In this document: piece after piece, positions 54,957 through 63,027 of the stretch | How positions within the stretch are numbered: the stretch's first letter is position 1 | Layout: the number at the start of each line of letters is the position of its first letter | Assembly: GCF_013404075.1 (NCBI RefSeq) | Contig: NZ_JACBJQ010000003.1 | Span: 233,292-297,291 of the forward strand | Source: Mycolicibacterium vinylchloridicum | Lineage (GTDB): Bacteria > Actinomycetota > Actinomycetes > Mycobacteriales > Mycobacteriaceae | Direction: 5' to 3' | Length of the DNA: 64,000 nt | Position numbers and translations under genes: made by a program | Notes under the pieces: generated by a model | Told to the model about the DNA's origin: nothing | Databases searched by the model: none | What the model saw: only the letters and a program-made list of their open reading frames with translations

Positions 54957-56400
54957 AACTCGCACGGTCGTAGGAATCACCGACCTCACCGTCGCGGGCC
55001 AGCGGCGTCGGCCCGTCGACCGCCTCGAACGAGAACTCCGGCACCTGCATCTCGTGGTAGAGCGGGCTGCGTACCAGGCGGCCCAGCAGGATCGCGGTGA
55101 GGATGCGCAACCGGCTCAGCCGCCGGCCGGTTTCCAAGATGCGAACATCGATCAGACCGTCGTCCATGCGGGTGCGCCGTGCGGGCGCGAAACCCGTTGG
55201 GAGATAAACGGAATTACCCAAGAAGAACAGGGAGGTCTGCAGCGTCTTGTTGTCGTAGCGGATCCGCACGGGCTCCTCGCGGCGCAGCGTGTGCCACATG
55301 GCGTACAACCCGGCCAGCGGCTTGCCGATCTTGTGCTCGAGCTTTTCCCGGGTCTGTACGAACGCGGGGTAGGCGCCGATGCTGGCGGTGTTGATCACCA
55401 TCTGGTCCTCGTTGAGGCAGACCAGGTCCACGTACGACGCGTTGCCGGCGCGGATGGCTGCGACGGTGCGTTCGACGGTGTCGCAGCCGATGTCCTTGGC
55501 GAAATGGTTGAACGTTCCGGCCGGGAAGACTGCCAGCGGTACCCCGGCGGATACCGCCACTGATGCCGCGCAGGCCACCGTCCCGTCGCCGCCGCCCACG
55601 CCGAGCACCTCGGCGCGCTGGGCGGCATCGCGCAGAACGGCGTCCGGGTCGTCGTCCTCACCGAGTTCGACGATCTCGGCCTTGGGGAGTTTCTGGCGGA
55701 CCTCGTCGATCACCCGGGTCCCCGTCCCGCTGCCCGAGGCCGGGTTGATGACCAGGACGACGCCGGCGCCCTCGGGACGCTCGGGGGTTTCGATCCGCAG
55801 CGGCTCGGTCGCGGGCAACTTTGCCGGCACGATCGGCGGGACCAGCCTCCCGCCCAGCACCGCGATCGCGGCCCCGATCCCGAAGCCGGCGAACACGTCG
55901 CCGGGGTAGTGCGCGCCGGTGGCCACCCGGGACAGGCCCACCAGGCCGGCGAGCAGAGCCAGGCCCAGTCCCAGCGGCGGGCTCTCCAGGCCCACACCCA
56001 CCGCGAACGCGGCGGCGCTGGCCGAATGCCCGGAGGGCAGCGAGCTCGACGTCGGCATGCGGCGGGCACGTCGCATCAACGGCACCAGGCTGCTGTTGGG
56101 CCGCTCGCGCGTCCAGACCCGCTTGGCGACCTGATTGGTCACCAGACTGGTGACTGCCAGTGTGGCCACCCCGCGGCCGGCGCCGCGGCGGGCCGACGGC
56201 GATCCCGTCGCCGAAAGGGCCGCTGCGATCGCGAACCACAGCTTGGAGTGGTCGGCGGCGCGGGTCAGCAGCGGCATCGCCTTGTCCAACAGCGGGGTCG
56301 GCGATTCGGCGACGGCTTCGAACACCTCGCGATCCAGCGTCCCCAATCCGCCGGTGATCTGTCGGATGCCCTGACCGTCCAGCAAGCTTCGCGATGTCAT
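54910..56400 (-). CDS. Bifunctional PAP2 phosphatase / diacylglycerol kinase
   Basis: A 496-residue fusion. The N-terminal half (about 1-195) is a PAP2 domain with KRVWTRERPNSSL, SSLPSGHSASAAAF and LSRVATGAHYPGDVFAG. The C-terminal half (about 215-496) is a DagK/LCB5-type lipid kinase with VLVINPASGSG, EVLGVGGGDGTVACAA and VFPAGTFNHFAKDIG. Such fusions are common in actinobacteria and could recycle undecaprenyl phosphates or phospholipid head groups. The start at 56400 (M-TSRSLLDGQG) is chosen; a longer reading adds an unlikely leader. It is divergent from the CpnT-like gene. Confidence 0.92.
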   Translation of the reverse strand: MTSRSLLDGQGIRQITGGLGTLDREVFEAVAESPTPLLDKAMPLLTRAADHSKLWFAIAAALSATGSPSARRGAGRGVATLAVTSLVTNQVAKRVWTRERPNSSLVPLMRRARRMPTSSSLPSGHSASAAAFAVGVGLESPPLGLGLALLAGLVGLSRVATGAHYPGDVFAGFGIGAAIAVLGGRLVPPIVPAKLPATEPLRIETPERPEGAGVVLVINPASGSGTGTRVIDEVRQKLPKAEIVELGEDDDPDAVLRDAAQRAEVLGVGGGDGTVACAASVAVSAGVPLAVFPAGTFNHFAKDIGCDTVERTVAAIRAGNASYVDLVCLNEDQMVINTASIGAYPAFVQTREKLEHKIGKPLAGLYAMWHTLRREEPVRIRYDNKTLQTSLFFLGNSVYLPTGFAPARRTRMDDGLIDVRILETGRRLSRLRILTAILLGRLVRSPLYHEMQVPEFSFEAVDGPTPLARDGEVGDSYDRASFTARYRALPVFRPLP

Positions 56401-56422
56401 CAATCCAACGTAGCCGGGTGTG

Positions 56423-56440
56423 CCCGCCTCGACGGGCGGG
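56423..56440. other. GC-rich hairpin in a divergent intergenic region
   Basis: CCCGCC-TCGACG-GGCGGG forms a six-pair stem with a six-base loop, 23 bp upstream of the lipid kinase start and 137 bp before the CpnT-like gene. It has no U-tract and may be an operator or transcript leader structure. The rest of this 176-bp gap shows nothing recognisable. Confidence 0.3.
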
Positions 56441-56576
56441 TCGTTCTGCACGGCTGGGCCCGCGGCGACGCCTCCCGGGTTAGCCCCAGCGTGGGGTCCT
56501 TCCCGGGTCGGCCATCCGATCTACTGGTCAGCTGGGTGAATTGTGATGGCGTTGTCATCTCCGTAGCGTTTGCTCT

Positions 56577-59219
56577 GTGAGTGGGGATGGCGGCCTGTTG
56601 CGCGTCGATCCTGCGGCGCTGTCGGGTGCGGGCTCCGCGGTCGCCGGTCTGAGCGAGGTGCTGACCGCTGCGGTGGGCTCTCTGACTGGCTCCTACAACG
56701 CCGATACGGGTCAGGATGCGGCGGGAACGGCGTTCGGGTTCGCGTATCAGGATTCGGCCCGGGCGCTGGTCGACGGTGTTAGCAAGGGGGTCAATGCGCT
56801 GCGGCATATCGGTTATCTGATTCAGGGCTCAGCGACCAACTATTCCTGTGCCGAGGCCGCCGCCGATATCCGTGGCGGAGCGACGCCGTTGCCGGCGCCG
56901 GCGGCGCCTGCCCAGTATTCCGCGCCGGGGGGTGATCCAGATGTCAACGGCCCCGGTCAAGCTCCGCCGGTGTTGTGGTATCTGGTGGAGTCTCTCGTTG
57001 GTGATTGGTGGCCCAACGGTTCTCCGGGTGAACTGCGCGCGGCGGGTGCGGCGTGGAGCGTGTTCGCGACACCGCTGTATGGCGTTGCCGGGCAGATCGC
57101 CGGCCCGTGCGGGGTCATCGATGCGCAGCAGATGCCGGACAGAGAGCCGATGAAGAAGGCGGTGTTGGACGCCGGTTCCGCGATGTCGTCGCTCGCGGGT
57201 GAGGCGCAGAAGCGCGCTGGTGAATTGAGCGGCTTCGCAACCGATATCGAGACCACGCAGAACGCGATTCGGGATCTCCTGGACAAGCTGTCGTCGGTGG
57301 TGGGATCGATCGTCGACCAAGGGGTCCTGGGGACGGTTTTCGAGTTGTTGACCGGTGATGCCGAGGAGAAGATCCACGAGGTCGCCAACGACATCAAAGC
57401 CGTGATTGCCAACCACAAAAGGCAGTCCGCGGCGCGCAAAGAGTTACTTGCTGATCTGGTCAATGGCATCAAGAACTATTCGCACGCAATGGAAATCGTC
57501 ACGCGCGTCGAGCTGGTCAACTATCTCGGAGAGGACGCGGGTCGGATCGCGGCCAACGTCTTCGATGCTTTCACCGACGCGAACGTTGGTGTCGCGTTGG
57601 GCGGGATCAACACGGTGGGCAGCATCGCGTCAATAGATCCGATCGGTGATCCCAAGGGCACCTGGGAGATGATCAAAGGCCTGAACAAGATGGCCGAGAT
57701 CCTGAATCCGATGACGGCGCCGATGGCGTTTGCGACGGATCCCCAAGGCTCGCTCGACATGGTCAAGGACCTCACGCATTACGACGACATCACCAGCGAT
57801 CGTCCGTTCCTCGGGATTGGTGAGTTGGGCTTTGATATCGGTACGGCGATCATCCCCGGCGGTGCGGGTGTCAAGGCTGCTGGGGGTGCGCGAGCCGCTG
57901 AAGGCGCGGCCGCGCGGGCCGAGATCTCGGCGACCGAACGCGCCGCTGGTGAAGCTGGCGGGATTGCCTCGGCGACAGGGGGTTTGCGCGGTGTCTCGCG
58001 TGATCTCGAGGGTGTTACCGCCAAACTCGATGATCTGAATAGGACGGGCCTCGATGGCGGCAAGCCCCCGTCGGGAAGCCCAGGGCCGCTGCCGAAGCCA
58101 GGAGAACCCGGACCGCCGGTTGCTCGTGACACGGTCCCGTCGGGTGGGAAGCCGACGTCCGCTCCGGTGTCAGGTGAGCCTGTTTCTCCACCGGTGACAC
58201 ATATACCGGACGCTGCTCTGTCGCCGAAGGCTGACGCGCCTTCTGCGTCAGCGGGTTCCGAGACGACTGTGCCGGCAAGCGCGCCGTCTTACGAGGTGAA
58301 GGGTGCTGTCGAGCCAGCGCCTGCGAGTGCGACGGCTTCCGGGGCGCCGGATGCTGCGAGCGGTCATGCGTCCGAAGGATTGTCCTCGGCGGCAGGCGGC
58401 GCCGGTGACAGCGTGCCCGCGGCCGTAGGAGCGCACGGCGCAGAGGGCGTCGCCGACAGCGCGGGGCATGGCCCGCACCCGGTCACAGGCGATGGCGCAG
58501 GTGGTTCGCACGGCGGGTCGGGCGATCACGGAGCGGGAGGGCACGCTGATGACCCCGGCTCAAGCCCGAACGATGGCCCATCAAATAAGTCAGATGACCA
58601 CCATGATGGAGGTGTTTCTACCGGAGACGGTGCATCGCATGATCCCGTGCATTCGTACCCCGAGCCGAGGGGCGATGGCTGGGAGCGCGTAGACGACAAG
58701 CCGAACGACAAACCGACATATGGTGAACCGCTCGACGAACATTGGTCTAGCGATCACTATCCCCAGCCCGATGAGATGGATCCGAAGGTCCGCTCTCTGA
58801 TCACCGACTACGACGCTCCATACGGTCGAGACGCCCACGGTGTGCCGATGAGCAAGGCGGACTATGAGGCTCGGTACAACGAGGTTGGGCCCGAGGGCCG
58901 GGAATTCCAGAACTACCCTCCGAATGATGGTGCGGTCTCGCACTCGAAGGTGGTGTACAACTCTGTTGATGCATACATCCGCGACTACGGTAGCGGAGTT
59001 GACCGCATCGGCCTTGAGTCCGGGAAGTACCTCGCGGTCATGCGTGATGGCGTCGCGGAGTCATTTGAGGCTCGTGGCCTTCCGATATCAACTCTTGTGG
59101 ACCCATACTTTTCATACTCGCTAACTGGTCGCCTGCCGGAGCATGCACATCGAAGTGTCAGAGGTGGCACCCGCGTTTGGACGCGAGGGAGGGTCACTAC
59201 AGGTGCGAATCTTCGATGA
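56577..59219 (+). CDS. CpnT-like secreted toxin with frameshifted TNT domain
   Basis: An 880-residue homologue of CpnT, the Mtb outer-membrane protein whose C-terminal TNT domain hydrolyses NAD+. The N-terminal channel region is recognisable (VDPAALSGAGSAV, SATNYSCAEAAAD, WWPNGSPGELRAAG, DAQQMPDREPM). A Pro/Gly/Ser/His-rich linker spans about 500-705. The TNT region starts near PTYGEPLDEHW and includes APYGRDAHGVP, YPPNDGAV and DRIGLESGKYLAVM. After LPE (residue 855) the frame is lost; the missing end continues in the +1 frame from 59143 to a stop at 59272-59274 that overlaps the immunity gene ATG. A two-base loss would explain it, so the encoded toxin is probably inactive. No esxE/esxF-like pair lies upstream, unlike in Mtb. 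Confidence 0.88.
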   Translation: MSGDGGLLRVDPAALSGAGSAVAGLSEVLTAAVGSLTGSYNADTGQDAAGTAFGFAYQDSARALVDGVSKGVNALRHIGYLIQGSATNYSCAEAAADIRGGATPLPAPAAPAQYSAPGGDPDVNGPGQAPPVLWYLVESLVGDWWPNGSPGELRAAGAAWSVFATPLYGVAGQIAGPCGVIDAQQMPDREPMKKAVLDAGSAMSSLAGEAQKRAGELSGFATDIETTQNAIRDLLDKLSSVVGSIVDQGVLGTVFELLTGDAEEKIHEVANDIKAVIANHKRQSAARKELLADLVNGIKNYSHAMEIVTRVELVNYLGEDAGRIAANVFDAFTDANVGVALGGINTVGSIASIDPIGDPKGTWEMIKGLNKMAEILNPMTAPMAFATDPQGSLDMVKDLTHYDDITSDRPFLGIGELGFDIGTAIIPGGAGVKAAGGARAAEGAAARAEISATERAAGEAGGIASATGGLRGVSRDLEGVTAKLDDLNRTGLDGGKPPSGSPGPLPKPGEPGPPVARDTVPSGGKPTSAPVSGEPVSPPVTHIPDAALSPKADAPSASAGSETTVPASAPSYEVKGAVEPAPASATASGAPDAASGHASEGLSSAAGGAGDSVPAAVGAHGAEGVADSAGHGPHPVTGDGAGGSHGGSGDHGAGGHADDPGSSPNDGPSNKSDDHHDGGVSTGDGASHDPVHSYPEPRGDGWERVDDKPNDKPTYGEPLDEHWSSDHYPQPDEMDPKVRSLITDYDAPYGRDAHGVPMSKADYEARYNEVGPEGREFQNYPPNDGAVSHSKVVYNSVDAYIRDYGSGVDRIGLESGKYLAVMRDGVAESFEARGLPISTLVDPYFSYSLTGRLPEHAHRSVRGGTRVWTRGRVTTGANLR

Positions 59220-59270
59220 TGCGAATGTTGAGGTTCGAGTAGAACGACTGAAGAGAATAGGGATCATTCG

Positions 59271-59786
59271 ATGACCAATTCGCCTCAAATCAACCCGGAA
59301 CTCGTCGATTGGGCTCGACAAGCCGGTTACGCGTTTGGGCCTTCGGGCCAGTTAGGCGCGGCGTTGTTTTGGACCGATCCCGGTGGGGAGACTCGACTCT
59401 TCGTTCGTTCCTCGGATGGTGCGGTCGTGCTGACATCAGCTGACCGCAGCGAGGCTGAGGTATTCGTCCTCTCATCTCCTCGAATTTCGGTAATCGAGGA
59501 CTACTTGTGGGATTTCTTCGGTTCTGACATCCGCTCGAAACGCAAATTGCCATGGCTCGAGGTACCGACGACTGAAGCGCAGCTTGCCGGGGGGTTCGCC
59601 ATAGATCGAAGGGATGACGGATTCGCCTATCTGACCGACGCCGACGGTGAGCGGCTCGCCCAAGTTCGTGATGGCGGTGTCGGGGTGATGGACTTGGTTC
59701 TCCTCTCGCACCTTGTTGGTCAGAGCGTCAGCGACATCAAGGAGAGCTACGAGTCACCCAACGGCAGTCCCATGTTCCCGCAATAA
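59271..59786 (+). CDS. IFT-like immunity protein for the TNT toxin
   Basis: A 171-residue soluble protein immediately after the TNT-like gene, in the place of the Mtb immunity factor IFT (Rv3902c, about 176 aa). IFT neutralises TNT in the cytosol before export. It has no signal peptide or membrane helix. Its start ATG overlaps the stop of the restored toxin frame as ATGA, which is the normal coupling of such pairs. The central block VIEDYLWDFFGSDIRSKR recurs in the decayed gene just downstream. The function is inferred from position, size and this pairing. Confidence 0.8.
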   Translation: MTNSPQINPELVDWARQAGYAFGPSGQLGAALFWTDPGGETRLFVRSSDGAVVLTSADRSEAEVFVLSSPRISVIEDYLWDFFGSDIRSKRKLPWLEVPTTEAQLAGGFAIDRRDDGFAYLTDADGERLAQVRDGGVGVMDLVLLSHLVGQSVSDIKESYESPNGSPMFPQ

Positions 59787-59849
59787 GCAGAAGACTCGAA
59801 TGACGGTGAGAAAGTTCGGAAATCTGGTGATCGACAATGGTATTCCCAA

Positions 59850-60225
59850 ATGATGCCGGCGTTATCAGATGACCTGGCGAGGCGGGCAACTCGCGCGGGT
59901 ATGGACTTTCGAGCGATGGAGTCCTCTAGCGTTTGTACTCCACGAGCGGCGGGGAGTACGTCGACTACATTCGAGCGAGCAGCGACGATCCGGGCTGGTA
60001 CGGCGTTAGCAACTCTTTCGCGACGGGGCGAAGAGCGAATTGTGTGGCCGTTCGCACGATGACATCATCGAGAGATGTTTCTGGATGACGTTGTTCGGTG
60101 CCGACATTCGATGTGTTCTGCGTAGCTGGCAATGGGACATCCACGGCGAGGCGCGCGGTCCCGAGTTCATCAACAGGGCTGCGGCGGCCACATTGGCCGC
60201 TATCAAGGCAGCGGAAGGGAACTGA
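59850..60225 (+). pseudogene. Decayed second IFT-like immunity gene
   Basis: Three short blocks in three different frames follow the order of the intact immunity protein upstream. SDDLARRATRAGMDF (frame of ATG 59850) resembles its PELVDWARQAGYAF. LYSTSGGEYVDYIRASSDDP lies in the next frame. DDIIERCFWMTLFGADIR lies in a third frame that runs to the stop at 60223-60225 and resembles its VIEDYLWDFFGSDIR. At least two frameshifts separate them, so no full protein can be made. It is best read as the remnant of a paralogous immunity gene, either from a lost toxin or from duplication. Confidence 0.7.
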
Positions 60226-60228
60226 AAA

Positions 60229-60690
60229 GTGGCTGAAGACATTGTGACAACGCTGTCTCAACTACCCGCGATGGCTGCAATCACCTATCGGGGCATGGCT
60301 GGCCCGAGGCCGAACGGGTCGTTCACCCTCAGTGGGATCCTGCCCACCTCAATGGATCCACGGGTTGGCAGCGAAAATTTCACTGCCGATTGGTTGGCTG
60401 CGATCGTCAGCATCACCGGTCGACTCGTCGCCCCCTTCGCGCGGTATCAAGAAGAGCAAGAGATCGCCATGCTGCCGGGTACTTTGCTCTTGCTCGTCGG
60501 CTCGGTGGATGTTCCGGGCCTTCCGGATAGCGTGGTGCTCCTGGCTGAACCAGGGGACGCACCTGGGTTGCCCGCCGACTCCACGGGACTGAAACAGGCA
60601 GTGATTGAACAAATCACAGCTGCATTAGCTCGCCCGCCCGTGACCGTCAATACACCGGGGCGCTTTGCGTTCCGGCCGCCTCGGCAGTGA
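60229..60690 (+). CDS. Small protein with ADP-ribosyltransferase-like motifs
   Basis: A 153-residue protein starting at a GTG three bases after the decayed immunity gene. Its motif order resembles the R-S-E class of ADP-ribosyltransferase folds. AAITYRGMAG near residue 20 gives the Arg. GILPTSMDPRVGSENF near 40 gives the STS-like strand. YQEEQEIAMLPGT near 75-85 gives the ExE motif followed by the typical LPGT turn. The protein is little more than this domain and has no signal peptide. Whether it is an active enzyme, a toxin fragment or an immunity-like binding protein is not clear from sequence. Confidence 0.6.
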   Translation: MAEDIVTTLSQLPAMAAITYRGMAGPRPNGSFTLSGILPTSMDPRVGSENFTADWLAAIVSITGRLVAPFARYQEEQEIAMLPGTLLLLVGSVDVPGLPDSVVLLAEPGDAPGLPADSTGLKQAVIEQITAALARPPVTVNTPGRFAFRPPRQ

Positions 60691-60769
60691 TGTCCGATCT
60701 CACGTCCTTGAATGCGAAGTGCTCTATACCCCAACCGATATCGATGTCATCGGGGTGTCCGAACCCAAC

Positions 60770-62005
60770 CTAGTTATCAGATGGCGGCGGTTGTGGCTCG
60801 AACGGGTGGTACCACTTCCATTGGGCGCGTTCACCGATCGGCCCGGGACAGGGTGGGACCTTCGGTGGTGGATGGTTGGGTGGACGGGCCAGTGATGCTG
60901 AGGTGAGTGGGTCGCCGTCGTAGTCGGTGACGGTGAGACGGTCGGCGGGTCCGGTGATGGTGATGTCGCCGCGGTGGTGCGCGCGATGGTGATAGGGGCA
61001 GAGCAGCACTAGATTGTGTAGTTCGGTGGGGCCGCCGTCTTCCCAGTGCTGGATGTGGTGGGCGTGCAGGCCGCGGGTTGCGTTGCAGCCGGGGACCGCG
61101 CAGGTGGCGTCGCGGTGTTCGAGCGCGCGGCGCAGTCGCCGGTTGATGGTGCGGGTGGCCCGCCCGGCGCCGATAGGTTGGCCGTCGCGTTCGAACCAGA
61201 CCTCGCAGGTGGCATCGCAGGTCAGATATTGGCGGTCGCCGTCGGAGAGCAGCGGACCCAAATGCAGTGCTGCGACGCGCTGCTCGACATCGACGTGCAG
61301 CACGACGGTGGTGCGTTGCCCGTGCGGGCGGCGGGTCACCTCGGTGTCCCAGCCGGCCTCGACCAGCCGCATGAACGCATCCACAGTGTTGGGGAACGGT
61401 GGTGGGTTCTCGGAGCGCTCGGTGTCGTGGTCGTTTTTGTATTCAGTGACCAGTGCATCCTTGTGGGACTGCAGGGCCGCGTCGAAGGTCGCGGCCTCGT
61501 CGTGGGGCAGGGTGATCCGCCAACTGGTCGAGTCCTCGCCATGTGACTTGGTGATCGAGCGTGGCGGATCCGGTTGGGGACCGTGGTCGGGCTTCGGGCG
61601 GGGCTGGAGTTTGATCGCTTTGCGCAGCTGGCTGACTGTGGCCACCGACGCCAGTTGGGCGTAGTGCTCATCAGAACCCTCGGCGGCGCGTTCGGCGATG
61701 ACCCCGACCTGATCCACCGACAACCGACCTTCGCGCAGAGCCGTGTTGCAGCGAGGAAAGTCCGGGAGTCGGTGCGCGACTGCGGCGATAGTGTTGGCGT
61801 TGGTGGAGGAGATGCCGAGTTTCCACGCCACTATTGCGGAGACAGAGCGCGCGCCGGTGGCACCCCAGATCCCGTCGTGATCGATCTCTGCGACGATCTC
61901 CACGATGCGTCCGTCGATCGCGTTACGCTGACCTGCCAGCTCAGCCAGCTCCTCGAACAACACCTCAAGGCGTTCCTTCGAGCTCAGCACGGCGGTCGAG
62001 GACAT
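60770..62005 (-). CDS. DUF222 - HNH endonuclease protein (13E12 repeat family)
   Basis: A 411-residue protein of the mycobacterial 13E12 family. The long N-terminal DUF222 region (about 1-300) includes LSVDQVGVIAERAAEG and ATFDAALQSH. The C-terminal HNH nuclease domain is CAVPGCNATRGLHAHHIQHW, then HNLVLLCPYHHRAHH, with the zinc-ligand cysteines and the catalytic His present. The family occurs in many copies, and REP13E12 copies in Mtb serve as prophage targets. It separates the toxin-immunity genes from the following ESX-linked genes. The ATG at 62005 is preferred over GTG 62011. Confidence 0.9.
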   Translation of the reverse strand: MSSTAVLSSKERLEVLFEELAELAGQRNAIDGRIVEIVAEIDHDGIWGATGARSVSAIVAWKLGISSTNANTIAAVAHRLPDFPRCNTALREGRLSVDQVGVIAERAAEGSDEHYAQLASVATVSQLRKAIKLQPRPKPDHGPQPDPPRSITKSHGEDSTSWRITLPHDEAATFDAALQSHKDALVTEYKNDHDTERSENPPPFPNTVDAFMRLVEAGWDTEVTRRPHGQRTTVVLHVDVEQRVAALHLGPLLSDGDRQYLTCDATCEVWFERDGQPIGAGRATRTINRRLRRALEHRDATCAVPGCNATRGLHAHHIQHWEDGGPTELHNLVLLCPYHHRAHHRGDITITGPADRLTVTDYDGDPLTSASLARPPNHPPPKVPPCPGPIGERAQWKWYHPFEPQPPPSDN

Positions 62006-62076
62006 GACCACATCATCGCAGCGGGCACCGACAAAAAATGACGGTCTTCGGGTCGGCCAGGAATTCCGCAGCTAGA

Positions 62077-63027
62077 TCAAGACTTTGGGTCCGCTGGCTC
62101 GTCTGCCTTGCCGTTCGGCACGACGATGCGTCGGGTCGCGACGGGCTTTCCGTCGACTTTCTTGGTGACCTGAGGCGCCGGCGGGGGCGCGGTGATGCGC
62201 CCTTGAACCGGTGCGCCGTTCTTGACCGAGGGGACCGACACCCGTTTGGTGTCGGTCTTGGGGTCCTTCTCTGCCCCGCCGGCGCCGTGCATGGCGCCGG
62301 GCGGAATCATCGGCATGCCACCCATGCCGCCGGTCATCGTCGGGGTCGGTGCGGCCATGCGCGGTGGCGGCACTGCGGTGTTGGCTGACGACGGGGAGGT
62401 GCCCGCCGACGGAACCGGAGGCGGGCCGAGCATCGCGGTCGGGGCGGTGCCGAGGCCGCCGCCACCGCCGCTGGATCCTCCGCCGCCGGCCCCGGATTCG
62501 CCTGGTGTTTCACCGAATTCGCCCAGCGGGTCGGTGAGGCTGGCTTTGTCGAGCTCTGCGGACGCACCGCCGGCCTGCTGCATCATGCCCATCCCGGCCT
62601 GCATCGCCTGCTGGGCTCCCTGGGCGAGCTGTTGGGGGATCTGCGCCAGCGGTTGCAGCGCGCCGCCCATGGCACCGGCCAGAGCGCCGGCGAGTTGGGA
62701 GGCCATCTGGGGGAGCTGTTGGGCCATCTGGTCGGCTTGGCCTTGGCCGGCAACACCTTTCATTTCCGTGTTGGCTTGCTCATCCTGGGCGGGGAATTTG
62801 GCTGCTGCTTCGGCGGTCTTCGAGTCGCGCTTGGCGTGCTCTTCGATGCTCTCGGTGTTGTCCTTGGGATCGCCGAGATTGGCGGCCAGCCCGAGTACGC
62901 GCAGCAGCTGCTCGATGGGAGTCATACCGGCGACGAGCGGATCGGAGGTGATCGGTGGCGGCGGCAGGTTTCCGCCTTGGGCCGCGAGGTAGTCGCCCGG
63001 GCTTGCGTTGAGCTTTCCGTTCGTCAT
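62077..63027 (-). CDS. Ala/Gln/Gly/Pro-rich protein linked to the CpnT region
   Basis: A 316-residue protein of low complexity. Residues 1-80 contain the most sequence-specific part (MTNGKLNASPGDYLAAQGGN, TPIEQLLRVLGLAANLGDP). About 100-160 is rich in Gln, Ala and Met (QQLAQGAQQAMQAGMGMMQQ), probably helical. The rest is Gly/Pro/Ser-rich and ends with the basic stretch TRRIVVPNGKADEPADPKS. No signal peptide is seen. It overlaps the upstream gene as ATGA, so both are made together. It may correspond to Rv3900c beside cpnT in Mtb, but I place it by context only. Confidence 0.75.
   Translation of the reverse strand: MTNGKLNASPGDYLAAQGGNLPPPPITSDPLVAGMTPIEQLLRVLGLAANLGDPKDNTESIEEHAKRDSKTAEAAAKFPAQDEQANTEMKGVAGQGQADQMAQQLPQMASQLAGALAGAMGGALQPLAQIPQQLAQGAQQAMQAGMGMMQQAGGASAELDKASLTDPLGEFGETPGESGAGGGGSSGGGGGLGTAPTAMLGPPPVPSAGTSPSSANTAVPPPRMAAPTPTMTGGMGGMPMIPPGAMHGAGGAEKDPKTDTKRVSVPSVKNGAPVQGRITAPPPAPQVTKKVDGKPVATRRIVVPNGKADEPADPKS

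Noticed and set aside
59130..59150. Programmed ribosomal frameshift in the CpnT-like gene
   Set aside because: No slippery heptamer, stop-proximal shift site or following structure is evident; a two-base loss explains the sequence more simply.
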